Positions 45,394 to 55,196 are shown, numbered from the stretch's first letter. The stretch: DNA of 64,000 nucleotides from CAIVAT01 sp964387205 (GCA_964387205.1 CAYLVY010000002.1:25018-89017); one strand, 5' to 3'. Notes: generated by a model not told the origin, from the sequence alone. Translations and numbers: made by a program.

Positions 45394-46661
45394 TTCTTGC
45401 CGCCTCCCTGGTCATGTAAACATTGCCAAGCATAGGTATGAATGGCGATCTGGATGGTTGCCACGAGTGGGATATTATCCACAACAGGGGCCCCGTTTTC
45501 GTAGGAGGTAACGGACAGTTCCGCACTGATCATTCTCTTATTGATGGCCACCCCTTTATCGAGCAGGATCGGGCTGGTACCGGATGGGCATTGGATGATG
45601 GAGGGCAGGCGTATATCGTCGGAAGGGACGGGGTAAGATGATCCCGGCTGATAGGTATCGCAAACGACGTGGGTATAGGTCTCCTTGAGGAAACTCACAT
45701 GGCCGCCCAGGATAGTATTGTGTGAAACGATATTTTTCAGCCATGTTGCATTAATACCCTCACCTGTCCCGGCAGGGTGTTCAACAATTGCCTGCCAGAT
45801 AAAGGGCTTGTCGCCCTGACAGGAATAATTATATAACGGGGATTCTGAGTCTTTTTGTTCGGTGAAAGTACCCTGTCCGGCAACGGAATAGATACCGCCC
45901 TGTGTCAGCTCCACATAACCGCCTGTTCCTGCCGCATCCACCAAAAGTTCGGCTTGGGTGTTCACCCAAATGCCGTTGACTTCGTCATATCGAAGGACGG
46001 GAAATGTGCTGCCCTGTGAATTGCTGAAAGGCAATGGGATATATAATTTCACCGGTTTCAGAAAATTCAATCCGTATGGCCAGATCGAGATGGTTCCCAG
46101 GTCGAGGAGGTTCACTCCACCTTTTTCCAGTCCCTGGACGTTCCCGTAAAGATAATAGAACTCCTCCATCGGGGTCAGGGAGAGGCCGGTTTCCTGTGCA
46201 AGAGCTCCGGCAGGTATGTTCAACTCAAAAGGTTTATTGGAAATTCCCTCAGCAGAAGGGGCCACAACGGTTCCTCCGGTTTCGGTCAGCACAATATCCG
46301 GTTTTTTCATGGTCAGTCGGATAGCCCTTACCTGCGTAGGTCCGGTGATCACCGAATTCCCCAAAACATATTCCGGAGCGCTGGCCGTGACCTGAAATGG
46401 GAAAGTAGTGGCATAACTCACCTTGAAGGTAAAATAACCGTTAATGTCGGTAGTATATACCTTGTTGAACACTTTTACCGTTGCTGATGGTATTCCGGCA
46501 TTGGTCTGCCCGTCAACTACCTGCCCACGAAGTGTGTACATGTAAGTTGCACCCGAGGGGTCAAAGGGCCCGACAGACTTCTGGCAGCCCGGAATAATGA
46601 ATATTGCTGACAGGGCAACAAAGGCAGCGATCAGCGCGTAAGGGAATAATTTTGTTTTCAT
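45390..46661 (-). CDS. lipoprotein with carboxypeptidase-regulatory-like domain
   Basis: 423 residues. The lipobox is IIPGC near residue 26. A transthyretin-like carboxypeptidase-regulatory domain follows (about 42-125: RGQVVDGQTNAGIPSATVKV, YTTDINGYFTFKV). The rest is beta-rich (FELNIPAGALAQETGLSLTP, ZU5-like region) with a C-terminal conserved CDTYQPG and HTYAWQCLHDQGG stretch. It is a membrane-anchored envelope protein, probably periplasmic or surface-facing. It is in the middle of the exopolysaccharide operon and overlaps the next gene by 4 bases. Function is inferred from context only. Confidence 0.7.
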   Translation of the reverse strand: MKTKLFPYALIAAFVALSAIFIIPGCQKSVGPFDPSGATYMYTLRGQVVDGQTNAGIPSATVKVFNKVYTTDINGYFTFKVSYATTFPFQVTASAPEYVLGNSVITGPTQVRAIRLTMKKPDIVLTETGGTVVAPSAEGISNKPFELNIPAGALAQETGLSLTPMEEFYYLYGNVQGLEKGGVNLLDLGTISIWPYGLNFLKPVKLYIPLPFSNSQGSTFPVLRYDEVNGIWVNTQAELLVDAAGTGGYVELTQGGIYSVAGQGTFTEQKDSESPLYNYSCQGDKPFIWQAIVEHPAGTGEGINATWLKNIVSHNTILGGHVSFLKETYTHVVCDTYQPGSSYPVPSDDIRLPSIIQCPSGTSPILLDKGVAINKRMISAELSVTSYENGAPVVDNIPLVATIQIAIHTYAWQCLHDQGGGKK

Positions 46662-46741
46662 ATCAGATAGTGTTACTTGGAGTTTTTTCCGAAACTAAAC
46701 CGTAAAGATAAAACAAAAGTTCGTTGATTGTACATAAAATT

Positions 46742-47995
46742 TTATTTTTTTTCAATTTTCGTGTGTTGTTGAATGAATTTACCAGCCATTTCGCTTTGCA
46801 AAAACCCGGGCTGAAAATGGTAAAACAGTTCTGTAAGTGTTGTGCCGGATGAGAAAAATTTTCCGGCTCCCGATAATCCCTTTGCCCTGTATTCATATTC
46901 GAAGTAATCCTCTGGCCTGACCCGGAGAGTGCCCCTGGTACTATATCGCCCCGGCGGCAAAGGGAGCCGGAAAGTGAACCCGCCATTCAGAAACCCCTCT
47001 GTCTGCAATGCGTAAAATCCTACGGTCACCTCCCCGAACTGACGGAACATGTCGGCCCGCCATCCATACCCGCCATCCACGAATCTTCCTGCCCCGGCCC
47101 GGAGCGTCAGATCAAATTTTGTCCAGCGATAAGCGGCATCCCCGAAAAAAGTAATCAGATCCACCTCACTGTATTGCCACCGCTCCTCCTTCAACGCGGC
47201 ATACCCTGTCACCCCTGCGGTCAAACCCAGCAGCAGCCGTCCGTTGAAAAAAGACTTCAGCATCTCCGAGTTTAAGCCATAGCGGTCACGGGTAAAATAA
47301 CCTCCTGAGACCATCATGTAGAGGTTATGCGGCAACCTGACGGTCTGACTGAGCGCCACAATCCCCGGCCTTACCGTGTTTCCGCCCGGCTCCATATCGT
47401 TTTGCAATGGTACAATCACCTGGGCCATGAAATGCATCCCGCGCATAAACTGCAGTTCCACCGAGGGTGCAAGATTGAACTGTGATTTGAAAGGATCGTC
47501 CAGATTACCCAATTGAATTTTCACCTGAGGGTAGATCACCAGATCGATTTTGTTCCATGAGGTCCGCAGCAACCCTTTGCGTGCAAGCCTGGCCACCTGC
47601 TTATCTATGGCTGTGGTCACCACAATGGATTCGGCAAAACTTTCAGTCGGGACATCCCCACGCCGGCCTTTTTCCCATGTGGCTTTGCTGATGATGTACT
47701 GCCCCGATGGTATCCCTCTTCTGAGCATGACCACCCCCAGTACCTCGTTCTCTTTCAGCAGTGGCATAACCGTCTCCGTCAGGCTGGCATAACCGCGGGG
47801 ATCATACCGGTATCGCCGGTTCTCAGCCAACACCCAAACCGTGTCGCCCCTAGCTGTCACGCTCAGGTTCTCAAATCCTCCTTCAGCCAGCCGTTGCATG
47901 ACAGCGAGTGAGTCCGCTTCGGGCCGTGCAATTCCCGCCAACCATACCGAAAAAAACAGACAGATCAAAAACAAACGGACATGACCAGCCATCAT
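46742..47995 (-). CDS. YjbH-like protein, C-terminal type (exopolysaccharide)
   Basis: 417 residues with a signal peptide (LFLICLFFSVWLAGIA). The start of the mature part, LAEGGFENLSVTARGDTVWV and LAENRRYRYDPRGYASL, is the pattern of the C-terminal half of YjbH proteins, followed by a beta-barrel (WNKIDLVIYPQVKIQLGN, FTFRLPLPPGRYS). It probably resides in the outer membrane. Its ATG at 47995 overlaps the upstream sugar-transferase stop by 4 bases, so it is co-translated. The N-terminal YjbH half is in a separate gene three places downstream. Confidence 0.72.
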   Translation of the reverse strand: MMAGHVRLFLICLFFSVWLAGIARPEADSLAVMQRLAEGGFENLSVTARGDTVWVLAENRRYRYDPRGYASLTETVMPLLKENEVLGVVMLRRGIPSGQYIISKATWEKGRRGDVPTESFAESIVVTTAIDKQVARLARKGLLRTSWNKIDLVIYPQVKIQLGNLDDPFKSQFNLAPSVELQFMRGMHFMAQVIVPLQNDMEPGGNTVRPGIVALSQTVRLPHNLYMMVSGGYFTRDRYGLNSEMLKSFFNGRLLLGLTAGVTGYAALKEERWQYSEVDLITFFGDAAYRWTKFDLTLRAGAGRFVDGGYGWRADMFRQFGEVTVGFYALQTEGFLNGGFTFRLPLPPGRYSTRGTLRVRPEDYFEYEYRAKGLSGAGKFFSSGTTLTELFYHFQPGFLQSEMAGKFIQQHTKIEKK

Positions 47996-49548
47996 CCGCT
48001 CCTTGCTTTTTTAAAAACGATCTGCCACATGGCTTTATAAAGATACTTCAGATCAGTGGCTACCGGGCGCCTGAAATACTCGTCGAGATAACGCAACTCC
48101 GACGCCATCACCTCCTCCAGGGTCTTCGGCATATCGGCATAATAAGGCGGTATCAGCCCCGGTTTGGTACGGATCCGCTTTTCCTTCAACTCAGGGGTAT
48201 ACAGATGGAAGAAATGAACGCTCAGCGGCCTCACTCCAACCAGCTTCACCTCCCCGCGGATCAGGTTGATCAGCATTGGTAACTCATCGATCCAGAATTT
48301 CCTGGCAATTGCACCAAGGGTAGTTACCCTGAAATCATCCCGGATCTTTCCCCCCTCCCGAAGTTTGTTCCGTTCATATATATACGGTTGCAGATACTCC
48401 GAATAGGGATGCATGGTACGTAACTTATATATCCCGATGATTTTGCCGTTCAGCCCGACACGGTTCAGTTTGATCAGGGCGCCATAAGTAGGGTTATTGT
48501 CGTAAAAGGGCTCCCTTATTTTCCGTACCACGAAGTAAAGCAATCCGGCATAGCCAAATTCATCCGCTATCTCGAATCCGCACGAATAAAGCCTGCCCAG
48601 TGTCTCGGTCCGGGAGATCACCCGTTCCTTCCCCTTGGTCAGAAAAAAATAGATCTGTTTCGTGAAGGGCATCTTCGGGGCGACCCGTGTAAAAAGAAAA
48701 TCCACCGTGTACACCAGGTAATTGATCCCTGTAGGATAATAAGCCAGTATCCGTTCCTTCCGGGTCGAATATACCTCAGCTACTCCGATGAAGAGCCCCC
48801 CGTGAGCCAGTTTATGGTTCACAACCTCAAAGAACTTGTTCAGATAACGAATACTGTTGATTTTCGTAAGGTTAAAGATAGCCCCATAGCTGGGCAAAGG
48901 CTGAATATCGATATTGAATCGGGTATTCGTTGCCACGAGCAGCAATGGACTCGGATGCGTAGCCAGAAAACTTTCAAGCCGTTCAAAAACCTTTTTCCCG
49001 ATTTCACCGATAATGAGGTTCTTTAATTCCGGGGTAATCGACTGTCTGGGCAATTCAGGTAAAGTCCGTCCCGGGACATTGGCCGCCTGAGACTCTGTTA
49101 TAGTCAAACCGGCAACCTCCGCTGCAATAACCCCGACTTCCGACTCCCACAGCCCTCCGTGCCGGGCAGCGAGGTAACTCCGGAACAAGCCAAAAAACAA
49201 AAGTTCCAGTGCCGTGATGATCAGTGTCACCAGAATATAAAACTTCTTCCCCGCTGCCTGGAACGGAAATAGCAGATTGATTCCGTAAATGCTGATCAGG
49301 AGAATTATAACATTGCAAAAAGCCAAAACCCATATAAGCCGCGTGATCCCGGCACGGGGAGTGGCGGAATATTTCATGAAAAGAGCGGAAACGATCAGCC
49401 AAACGGAAAGCTGACTAAAAAAATAGAGGCTGAACAGTTCATACAGCCCCTTGGACCGGAACAGCGCCAACGCAATGAAAAATGCCACAACGAAGAAAAC
49501 TATATCCGCTATGACAAACCGAAGATTACGCCAGACTGATAGTGCCAT
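47992..49548 (-). CDS. initiating sugar transferase (bacterial sugar transferase family)
   Basis: 518 residues. About four N-terminal membrane helices (res 10-115) precede a cytoplasmic region and the bacterial sugar-transferase domain at the end: GLNGKIIGIYKLRTMHPYSE, RVTTLGAIARKFWIDELPML, LIRGEVKLVGVRPLS and RTKPGLIPPYYAD. The lipid-carrier transferases of this type (WbaP, WcaJ, EpsL) add the first sugar-phosphate to undecaprenyl phosphate, starting an exopolysaccharide unit. It is the first gene of a six-gene operon, so it would set off the pathway. Confidence 0.88.
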   Translation of the reverse strand: MALSVWRNLRFVIADIVFFVVAFFIALALFRSKGLYELFSLYFFSQLSVWLIVSALFMKYSATPRAGITRLIWVLAFCNVIILLISIYGINLLFPFQAAGKKFYILVTLIITALELLFFGLFRSYLAARHGGLWESEVGVIAAEVAGLTITESQAANVPGRTLPELPRQSITPELKNLIIGEIGKKVFERLESFLATHPSPLLLVATNTRFNIDIQPLPSYGAIFNLTKINSIRYLNKFFEVVNHKLAHGGLFIGVAEVYSTRKERILAYYPTGINYLVYTVDFLFTRVAPKMPFTKQIYFFLTKGKERVISRTETLGRLYSCGFEIADEFGYAGLLYFVVRKIREPFYDNNPTYGALIKLNRVGLNGKIIGIYKLRTMHPYSEYLQPYIYERNKLREGGKIRDDFRVTTLGAIARKFWIDELPMLINLIRGEVKLVGVRPLSVHFFHLYTPELKEKRIRTKPGLIPPYYADMPKTLEEVMASELRYLDEYFRRPVATDLKYLYKAMWQIVFKKARSG

Positions 49549-49637
49549 GATGTTTGTTAGAACCGGTCATTACAATCAGGTGCGCAAAAATAGTACAAGA
49601 TTTTAAAAACCCCACATTAATCCTATCAAAATAAAAA

Positions 49638-50969
49638 TCATTCAGTTCGCTCTCCCCTGAGGGTTGCAGCTGTAGCCCCTGTAATCCTGACATTTATGAA
49701 TGTTCCGGGCGTTTCACCATGGGATGGAAAAACCACCACCTTATTCCCGTCGGTCCTTCCCGACAACTCCGCCCGGGACCTTTTGGAAAATCCTTCAGTC
49801 AATACCGTGACCTCTTTCCCTATTTCTGCACGATTCGATTCACCCGACAATCTTTGCTGGAGGTCGATGATCTCCCGGAGCCGCCTCTCCTTCTCCTCAA
49901 CCGGAACATTATCGGTGAGTTTCCTCGCGGCAAATGTCCCTTCCCGTTCCGAATATCTGAACATAAAAGCCGCATGAAAACCGGCCCATTCCATCAGGGA
50001 AAGCGTTTCCAGATGGTCCTCCGGGGTTTCATCACAAAATCCGGATATGATATCGGTCGATAAAGTACAACCCGGGAGTATCTCCCGTATCGCTTCGACT
50101 TTAGCCATGTAGGACTCCCTGGTGTACCGGCGGTTCATATTTTTCAGCACCCGGTTGCTGCCCGATTGCACAGGCAGATGGATCGCCTTACAAAGGTTCT
50201 CATGACGGGCCATGGTGGTCAGCACTTCACGCGACAGATCCTTGGGATGGGATGTAGCAAATCGGATCCTCATTCCCGGAACAGCCTCCGCCACCTGCCC
50301 GAGCAAGCCGGCAAAATCAACCGGCTGCTCCGATTCCACGAACCGATAAGAATTGACATTTTGCCCCAGCAGGGTGACTTCCCGGTAACCCTGTTGCCAC
50401 AGATCCCTGGCTTCCCTCACAATGGTCATTGGATCACGGCTCCTTTCGACCCCTCGGGTATAAGGTACGACGCAATAGGTACAGAAATTCCCGCACCCCC
50501 TCATGATCGAAATAAAGGCAGAAACACCATTTGAATCGTAGCGTACAGGAGTGATATCCGAGTAAGTTTCATCCGCGGAGAGGATCACATCCACTGCCCG
50601 CTTTCCGGGTACGATCTGATCCAGCAAGGCAGGCAGATGCCGGTAAGCATCAGGGCCCGCGATCAGATCCAGCAGTTGCTCCTCTTCCAGCAATGCCGTT
50701 CTCGTCCGCTCAGCCATACAACCCAGCAAACCAATGACCAGGGAAGGTCTTTTCTTTTTCAGTGAACGGAAATACTGCAATCGTTTCCGGACCCTATCCT
50801 CTGCATTTTCCCGGATCGAACAGGTGTTGACCAGAATCACCCCTGCATCCCCGATCTCTGAAGTATAGTGATATCCATTCTCCTTTAAAACCGATGCAAC
50901 TATCTCACTGTCAGAAAAATTCATCTGACACCCATACGTTTCTATATATATTTTTGCGTTATTTTTCAA
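49638..50969 (-). CDS. miaB: tRNA-2-methylthio-N6-isopentenyladenosine synthase MiaB
   Basis: About 443 residues. The N-terminal MTTase domain holds the three auxiliary-cluster cysteines (TYGCQMN, NTCSIREN, LGCMAE). The radical SAM motif is CGNFCTYCVVPYTRG (CxxxCxxC), with conserved LGQNVNSYRF and GSNRVLKNMNRRYTRE, and a TRAM domain at the end (VTVLTEGFSKRS). It adds a methylthio group to i6A37 of tRNAs. No ATG opens the frame; TTG at 50969 (MKNNAKIYIE) is preferred because the -7 element at 51020-51028 would begin transcription downstream of the other TTG at 51023. Confidence 0.92.
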   Translation of the reverse strand: MKNNAKIYIETYGCQMNFSDSEIVASVLKENGYHYTSEIGDAGVILVNTCSIRENAEDRVRKRLQYFRSLKKKRPSLVIGLLGCMAERTRTALLEEEQLLDLIAGPDAYRHLPALLDQIVPGKRAVDVILSADETYSDITPVRYDSNGVSAFISIMRGCGNFCTYCVVPYTRGVERSRDPMTIVREARDLWQQGYREVTLLGQNVNSYRFVESEQPVDFAGLLGQVAEAVPGMRIRFATSHPKDLSREVLTTMARHENLCKAIHLPVQSGSNRVLKNMNRRYTRESYMAKVEAIREILPGCTLSTDIISGFCDETPEDHLETLSLMEWAGFHAAFMFRYSEREGTFAARKLTDNVPVEEKERRLREIIDLQQRLSGESNRAEIGKEVTVLTEGFSKRSRAELSGRTDGNKVVVFPSHGETPGTFINVRITGATAATLRGERTE

Positions 50970-51019
50970 AACCGGAAATAACCTTTTAGTCCATTCAATG
51001 ATTAAACTTAAATAGCCGT

Positions 51020-51028
51020 GCAAAGGTA
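51020..51028 (-). promoter_or_regulatory. -7 element of miaB
   Basis: TACCTTTGC on the minus strand matches TAnnTTTGY. It lies inside the extended miaB frame, supporting a start near 50969 rather than 51023. No good -33 is seen. Confidence 0.4.
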
Positions 51029-51047
51029 CGGATTAAGTTAATTGTCT

Positions 51048-51056
51048 TAATTTTGC
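51048..51056 (+). promoter_or_regulatory. -7 element of topA
   Basis: TAATTTTGC matches TAnnTTTGY, 38 bases before the topA ATG. The mirror -7 of miaB is only 19 bases away, so both genes share one divergent promoter region. No clear -33 was found. Confidence 0.4.
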
Positions 51057-51094
51057 ACCCGGTTTGGTAACTAATTAACTTTTAAGCTATCCTG

Positions 51095-53413
51095 ATGACT
51101 AGGAATTTGGTTATTGTAGAGTCCCCTGCCAAAGCCAAAACGATTGGTGGGTTCTTAGGGAAAGATTTTCTGGTGAAATCGTGCATGGGACATGTGTCGG
51201 ATCTTTCGAAAAAAGACCTTGGTGTTGACATTGCAAGGGGTTTTGTCCCTACCTATATTATCTCTCCCGAAAAGAAAAAAGTGGTGACAGAACTTAAAAA
51301 ACTGGCACAGGATGCGGAAACCGTATGGCTGGCATCCGACGAGGACCGCGAAGGGGAGGCCATCAGTTGGCATCTGATCGAAGCGCTGGGGTTGGAGGAA
51401 GAGAAGACCAAAAGAATCGTCTTTCATGAAATCACCCGCCCTGCCATCCAACGTGCCATAGAGCAGCCCCGGGCGATCGACCGTAACCTGGTCAATGCGC
51501 AACAGGCCCGGCGGGTTCTTGATCGGCTGGTGGGATTCGAACTCTCCCCGCTGTTATGGAAAAAAATCAAGCCCTCCCTCTCCGCCGGCCGGGTGCAGTC
51601 GGTGGCAGTCCGACTGATTGTCGAACGGGAAGAGGAGATCCGGAATTTCAAAGTCACCTCTGCGTATCGCATCGTTGCCATTTTCCCGGTGAAATCCGGC
51701 TCCCGTTCTGTCCAGATCAAAGCAGAACTGAACCAGCGGTTTCCGACAAAAGAAGAGGCCATAAAGTTTCTGCAACAGTGCATCCCCGGAATCTGCACCG
51801 TGGAGGAGGTCGATACACGCCCGGCCCGGAAATCCCCGGCCCCGCCGTTCACAACCTCTACCCTTCAGCAGGAAGCTTCCCGGAAACTGGGATTCTCGGT
51901 ATCCAATACCATGCGCATCGCCCAGGAACTCTACGAATCGGGCTACATCACTTACATGCGTACCGACTCTGTCAACCTTTCCGACCTGGCGCTCTCCATG
52001 GCGCGCGACGAAATCACCACCACTTTCGGTGAACGATACGTTAAAATCCGGAAATATACCACCCGGACCAAAGGTGCACAGGAAGCCCATGAAGCCATCC
52101 GCCCCACCTACCTGAACAACCGCACCATCGAAGGCGACCGCTCCCACAAACGGCTCTACGAACTGATCTGGAAACGTACCATCGCATCCCAGATGGCCGA
52201 TGCGGAACTCGAAAAAACCACCGTCACCATCGGGATCTCTACTGCACCGGGAAAATTTATCGCAAAAGGAGAAGTCGTCCGTTTCGACGGTTTTCTCAAG
52301 GTTTACCTCGAATCGACCGACGAGGAGGAACCTGATGGCGAAGAAGGTATGCTCCCGCCCCTTACACCGGGACAGCAGCTCGAATACCTCGAAATTCAGG
52401 CCCAGCAAAAATTTTCCGTGCCGCCTTACCGCTATAACGAAGCCATGCTGGTCAAAAAACTGGAAGAACTCGGCATCGGAAGGCCCTCCACATACGCCCC
52501 CATCATCTCCACCATCCAGAAAAGAGAATATGTGGTGCGGGAAGACCGCTCCGGATCCCCGCGTCGGTATGACTTGATTCTCCTTCGTCAGGGAAAGATT
52601 GCCGAAACCACCCAGGAAGAAACGGTCGGTTATGAAAAAGGCAAACTGTTTCCGACCGATATCGGGATCCTGGTCAACAACTTCCTCATCCAGTATTTCG
52701 CCAATATCATGGATTACAACTTCACGGCCACCGTTGAGGAACAGTTTGATGAGATAGCAGAAGGCAAGCTGGTCTGGAACGAGATGATCCGGCAGTTCTA
52801 CGACCCGTTCCACCTCCAGATTGAAGGTACCCTCGAAAAATCAAAAAAAGTAAGCGGTGAACGGCATATCGGCATCGACCCGGCATCCGGCCAACCGGTC
52901 TTTGTCAAAATCGGCCGCTATGGACCAATGGTTCAACTTGGCGACGGCGATAACGATATCAAACCGAAATTCGCAGGCCTTAAAAAAGGACAAAGCATTG
53001 AAACCCTGACTCTCCGGGAAGCGCTCGATCTCTTCAAACTGCCCAGGTCCCTTGGCCAGGCTGAAGATGAGGAGGTGACTGTCTCCAGCGGACGCTTCGG
53101 CCCCTATATCCGTCATAAGAACCAATTCTATACCCTTCCCAAGGGAGATGATCCCCTCACAGTGGAACTTCCACGCGCCCTGGAGATCATCCGCGCAAAA
53201 AAAGACCTCGACAGCCAAAAGGTCCTGCTGGAATTCCGGGATGGGAAGGAGGTGATCTCTGTGCTCAATGGCCGATATGGCGCCTATATCTCCTATAACA
53301 AGGAAAACTATAAGATCCCCAAAGGGAAAGATCCCAAAACCCTTACCCTGAACGACGTAAAAACCATCGTGAAAGAGACCGGCCCGACCCGGCCCAAAAA
53401 ACGAAAAAAATAA
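51095..53413 (+). CDS. topA: DNA topoisomerase I
   Basis: 772 residues. The Toprim domain begins NLVIVESPAKAKTIGGFLG and contains LASDEDREGEAISWHL. The active-site tyrosine is Tyr287 in GYITYMRTDSV. The type IA core continues through GIGRPSTYAPIISTIQKR to the C-terminal repeats (GRYGPMVQLGD, GRFGPYIRHKN, GRYGAYISYNK), which replace the zinc ribbons of the E. coli enzyme. It relaxes negative supercoils, using magnesium. Start 51095 is the ATG giving MTRNLVIVES. The next gene follows after 9 bases, so the two are co-transcribed. Confidence 0.95.
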   Translation: MTRNLVIVESPAKAKTIGGFLGKDFLVKSCMGHVSDLSKKDLGVDIARGFVPTYIISPEKKKVVTELKKLAQDAETVWLASDEDREGEAISWHLIEALGLEEEKTKRIVFHEITRPAIQRAIEQPRAIDRNLVNAQQARRVLDRLVGFELSPLLWKKIKPSLSAGRVQSVAVRLIVEREEEIRNFKVTSAYRIVAIFPVKSGSRSVQIKAELNQRFPTKEEAIKFLQQCIPGICTVEEVDTRPARKSPAPPFTTSTLQQEASRKLGFSVSNTMRIAQELYESGYITYMRTDSVNLSDLALSMARDEITTTFGERYVKIRKYTTRTKGAQEAHEAIRPTYLNNRTIEGDRSHKRLYELIWKRTIASQMADAELEKTTVTIGISTAPGKFIAKGEVVRFDGFLKVYLESTDEEEPDGEEGMLPPLTPGQQLEYLEIQAQQKFSVPPYRYNEAMLVKKLEELGIGRPSTYAPIISTIQKREYVVREDRSGSPRRYDLILLRQGKIAETTQEETVGYEKGKLFPTDIGILVNNFLIQYFANIMDYNFTATVEEQFDEIAEGKLVWNEMIRQFYDPFHLQIEGTLEKSKKVSGERHIGIDPASGQPVFVKIGRYGPMVQLGDGDNDIKPKFAGLKKGQSIETLTLREALDLFKLPRSLGQAEDEEVTVSSGRFGPYIRHKNQFYTLPKGDDPLTVELPRALEIIRAKKDLDSQKVLLEFRDGKEVISVLNGRYGAYISYNKENYKIPKGKDPKTLTLNDVKTIVKETGPTRPKKRKK

Positions 53414-53422
53414 TCCCGCATC

Positions 53423-54601
53423 ATGGACATTTCCGATTTTCTCGCCCCTGTCGATCCTCCTTACCCCCGGATTTCAGAGGAACATCGTAAGCCAATCCGG
53501 ATGGGCGACCATATCCGCGCCTATACCTCCGGTCAGCCGTTTCCCGATTGGTCCTCTGCCGATATAGCCATTATCGGCGTTACCGACGATCGTCAGACCA
53601 ACGACAACAAGGGATGCGGCGAAGCACCGGAAGCCATAAGGAAATACTTTTACCAACTCACTTCGGGACCTTACACGCTCAACATCACCGACCTCGGGAA
53701 TATCCGTACAGGCCACTCCTACCGGGATACCTGCATTGCGCTGAGTACCGTTGTCGCTGCACTCATCGATCAAAATGTGATCCCAGTTATCATAGGCGGC
53801 GGTCAGGACCTGACCTATGCCAATTATGAAGCCTACGAACGACTGGGTCAGATTATCAACATCGTGGCCATCGACCCCATATTCGACCTTGGAAGTTCCG
53901 GACAGGAACTACATTCCCATTCCTATCTCAGCCATATCATACTCCATCAGCCCAATTTCCTGTTCAATTATACCAACATCGGATATCAGACCTATTTCGT
54001 GGAACAGGATGCCCTGACCCTGATGCAAAATTTGTTCTTTGATACCTATCGGCTGGGGGTAGTGAGAGAAAATCTGATGGAAACAGAACCGATGGTCCGA
54101 AATGCCGATATGCTGAGTTTCGACATCTCTGCCATCCGCCGCTCCGATGCTCCGGGCAACAGTAACGCCGGCCCGCACGGTTTCTATGGAGAAGAGGCCT
54201 GTCAGATATGCCGCTTCGCGGGAATGAGCGATAAACTGACCTCAATCGGTTTCTACGAGGTTAACCCATTGCTCGACCCTTCCGGCCAGACTGCACACCT
54301 CACCGCCCAGATGATCTGGTACTTCATCGACGGATACTATAACAGGGCACACGACTTCCCCTTCACGTCAGAAGATAACTACCTTAAATACAGGGTCACC
54401 ATCCACGAACATGCCGAAGAGATCGTCTTCTTCAAAAGTAAAAAGACCGACCGCTGGTGGATGCAGATCCCCATTCCCGAAGAACAACGTATGCGCTTTG
54501 CACGCCATTACCTGGTCCCCTGCTCCTACCTTGATTACCAGATCGCCAGCAACAACGATATTCCCGACCGCTGGTGGATGGCTTATCAGAAACTGATGTA
54601 A
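53423..54601 (+). CDS. arginase-fold protein with altered metal sites
   Basis: 392 residues of the ureohydrolase superfamily (ADIAIIGVTDDRQTNDNKGC, GEAPEAIRKYFY, IPVIIGGGQDLTYANYEAY). The usual manganese motifs are changed: GGDH is GGGQD, DAHxD is DPIFD, and SxDxDxxDP is SFDISAIRRSDAPG. The rest (GPHGFYGEEACQI, GQTAHLTAQMIWYFIDGY, DRWWMQIPIP) is well conserved within a Bacteroidetes-wide group often labelled formimidoylglutamase. Without the canonical ligands, classical arginase chemistry is doubtful; a structural role or a different reaction is more likely. It follows topA directly. Confidence 0.8.
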   Translation: MDISDFLAPVDPPYPRISEEHRKPIRMGDHIRAYTSGQPFPDWSSADIAIIGVTDDRQTNDNKGCGEAPEAIRKYFYQLTSGPYTLNITDLGNIRTGHSYRDTCIALSTVVAALIDQNVIPVIIGGGQDLTYANYEAYERLGQIINIVAIDPIFDLGSSGQELHSHSYLSHIILHQPNFLFNYTNIGYQTYFVEQDALTLMQNLFFDTYRLGVVRENLMETEPMVRNADMLSFDISAIRRSDAPGNSNAGPHGFYGEEACQICRFAGMSDKLTSIGFYEVNPLLDPSGQTAHLTAQMIWYFIDGYYNRAHDFPFTSEDNYLKYRVTIHEHAEEIVFFKSKKTDRWWMQIPIPEEQRMRFARHYLVPCSYLDYQIASNNDIPDRWWMAYQKLM

Positions 54602-54644
54602 TACTGCCTCCGGCTAGTGGTGAGACCTTCTGTCCGGATGCACA

Positions 54645-55196
54645 TTATCTGGTCCTGTCCGGATTGCTGTTTACGAACCCTTTCCAACCCGAATACTTCT
54701 TTTCCACTCCGGGAACTCCTTGCTGGAAAAAATGACACACGGCCACCGCCATCGCATCCGTAGCATCCATACTATCCGGCATCTCCCGGAGCTGAAGCAA
54801 CCTAACCAGCATGGCTGCTACCTGCTCCTTCGAAGCCGCCCCCTTCCCCGTAATCGACTGCTTCACCTTCCGGGGTGAATACTCTGTCACCGGCAACGAT
54901 TCCGATAACGCCGCCGCCATCACCACCCCCTGGGCCCGCCCAAGTTTCAGCATCGATTGAACATTCTTTCCGAAAAACGGAGCCTCAATGGCCAGCTCAC
55001 CGGGCTGATACTCACGGATCAAGCCCTTCATCCGGTCAAAAATTACTTTCAGCCTTGCCGGCTGATCCTCGTATTTGTTTAATTTTAACACCCCCAGGGC
55101 AACCACGCGCAGCGCCCTGCCCCGGACGGCCAGCACCCCGTATCCCATGATGTTGGTCCCCGGATCGATGCCAAGGATGATCCGCTCGTTGTCCAT
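54645..55196 (-). CDS. ruvC: Holliday junction resolvase RuvC
   Basis: 183 residues. The first catalytic Asp is in LGIDPGTNIMGYGV, the Glu in LAIEAPFFGKN, and the last acidic pair in DSMDATDAMAVAVCH. Conserved ARAQG/LGRAQGVV and GKGAASKEQVA follow. It cleaves Holliday junctions together with RuvAB; neither partner is in view. The start at 55196 (MDNERIILG) is the family start; a longer frame overlaps the opposite gene. The flippase-like gene begins only 7 bases away on the other strand. Confidence 0.93.
   Translation of the reverse strand: MDNERIILGIDPGTNIMGYGVLAVRGRALRVVALGVLKLNKYEDQPARLKVIFDRMKGLIREYQPGELAIEAPFFGKNVQSMLKLGRAQGVVMAAALSESLPVTEYSPRKVKQSITGKGAASKEQVAAMLVRLLQLREMPDSMDATDAMAVAVCHFFQQGVPGVEKKYSGWKGFVNSNPDRTR

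Noticed and set aside
51554..52813. 419-residue ORF antisense to topA
   Set aside because: Shadow of the topA reading frame; rich in Phe, Gly and Asp with no domain pattern.
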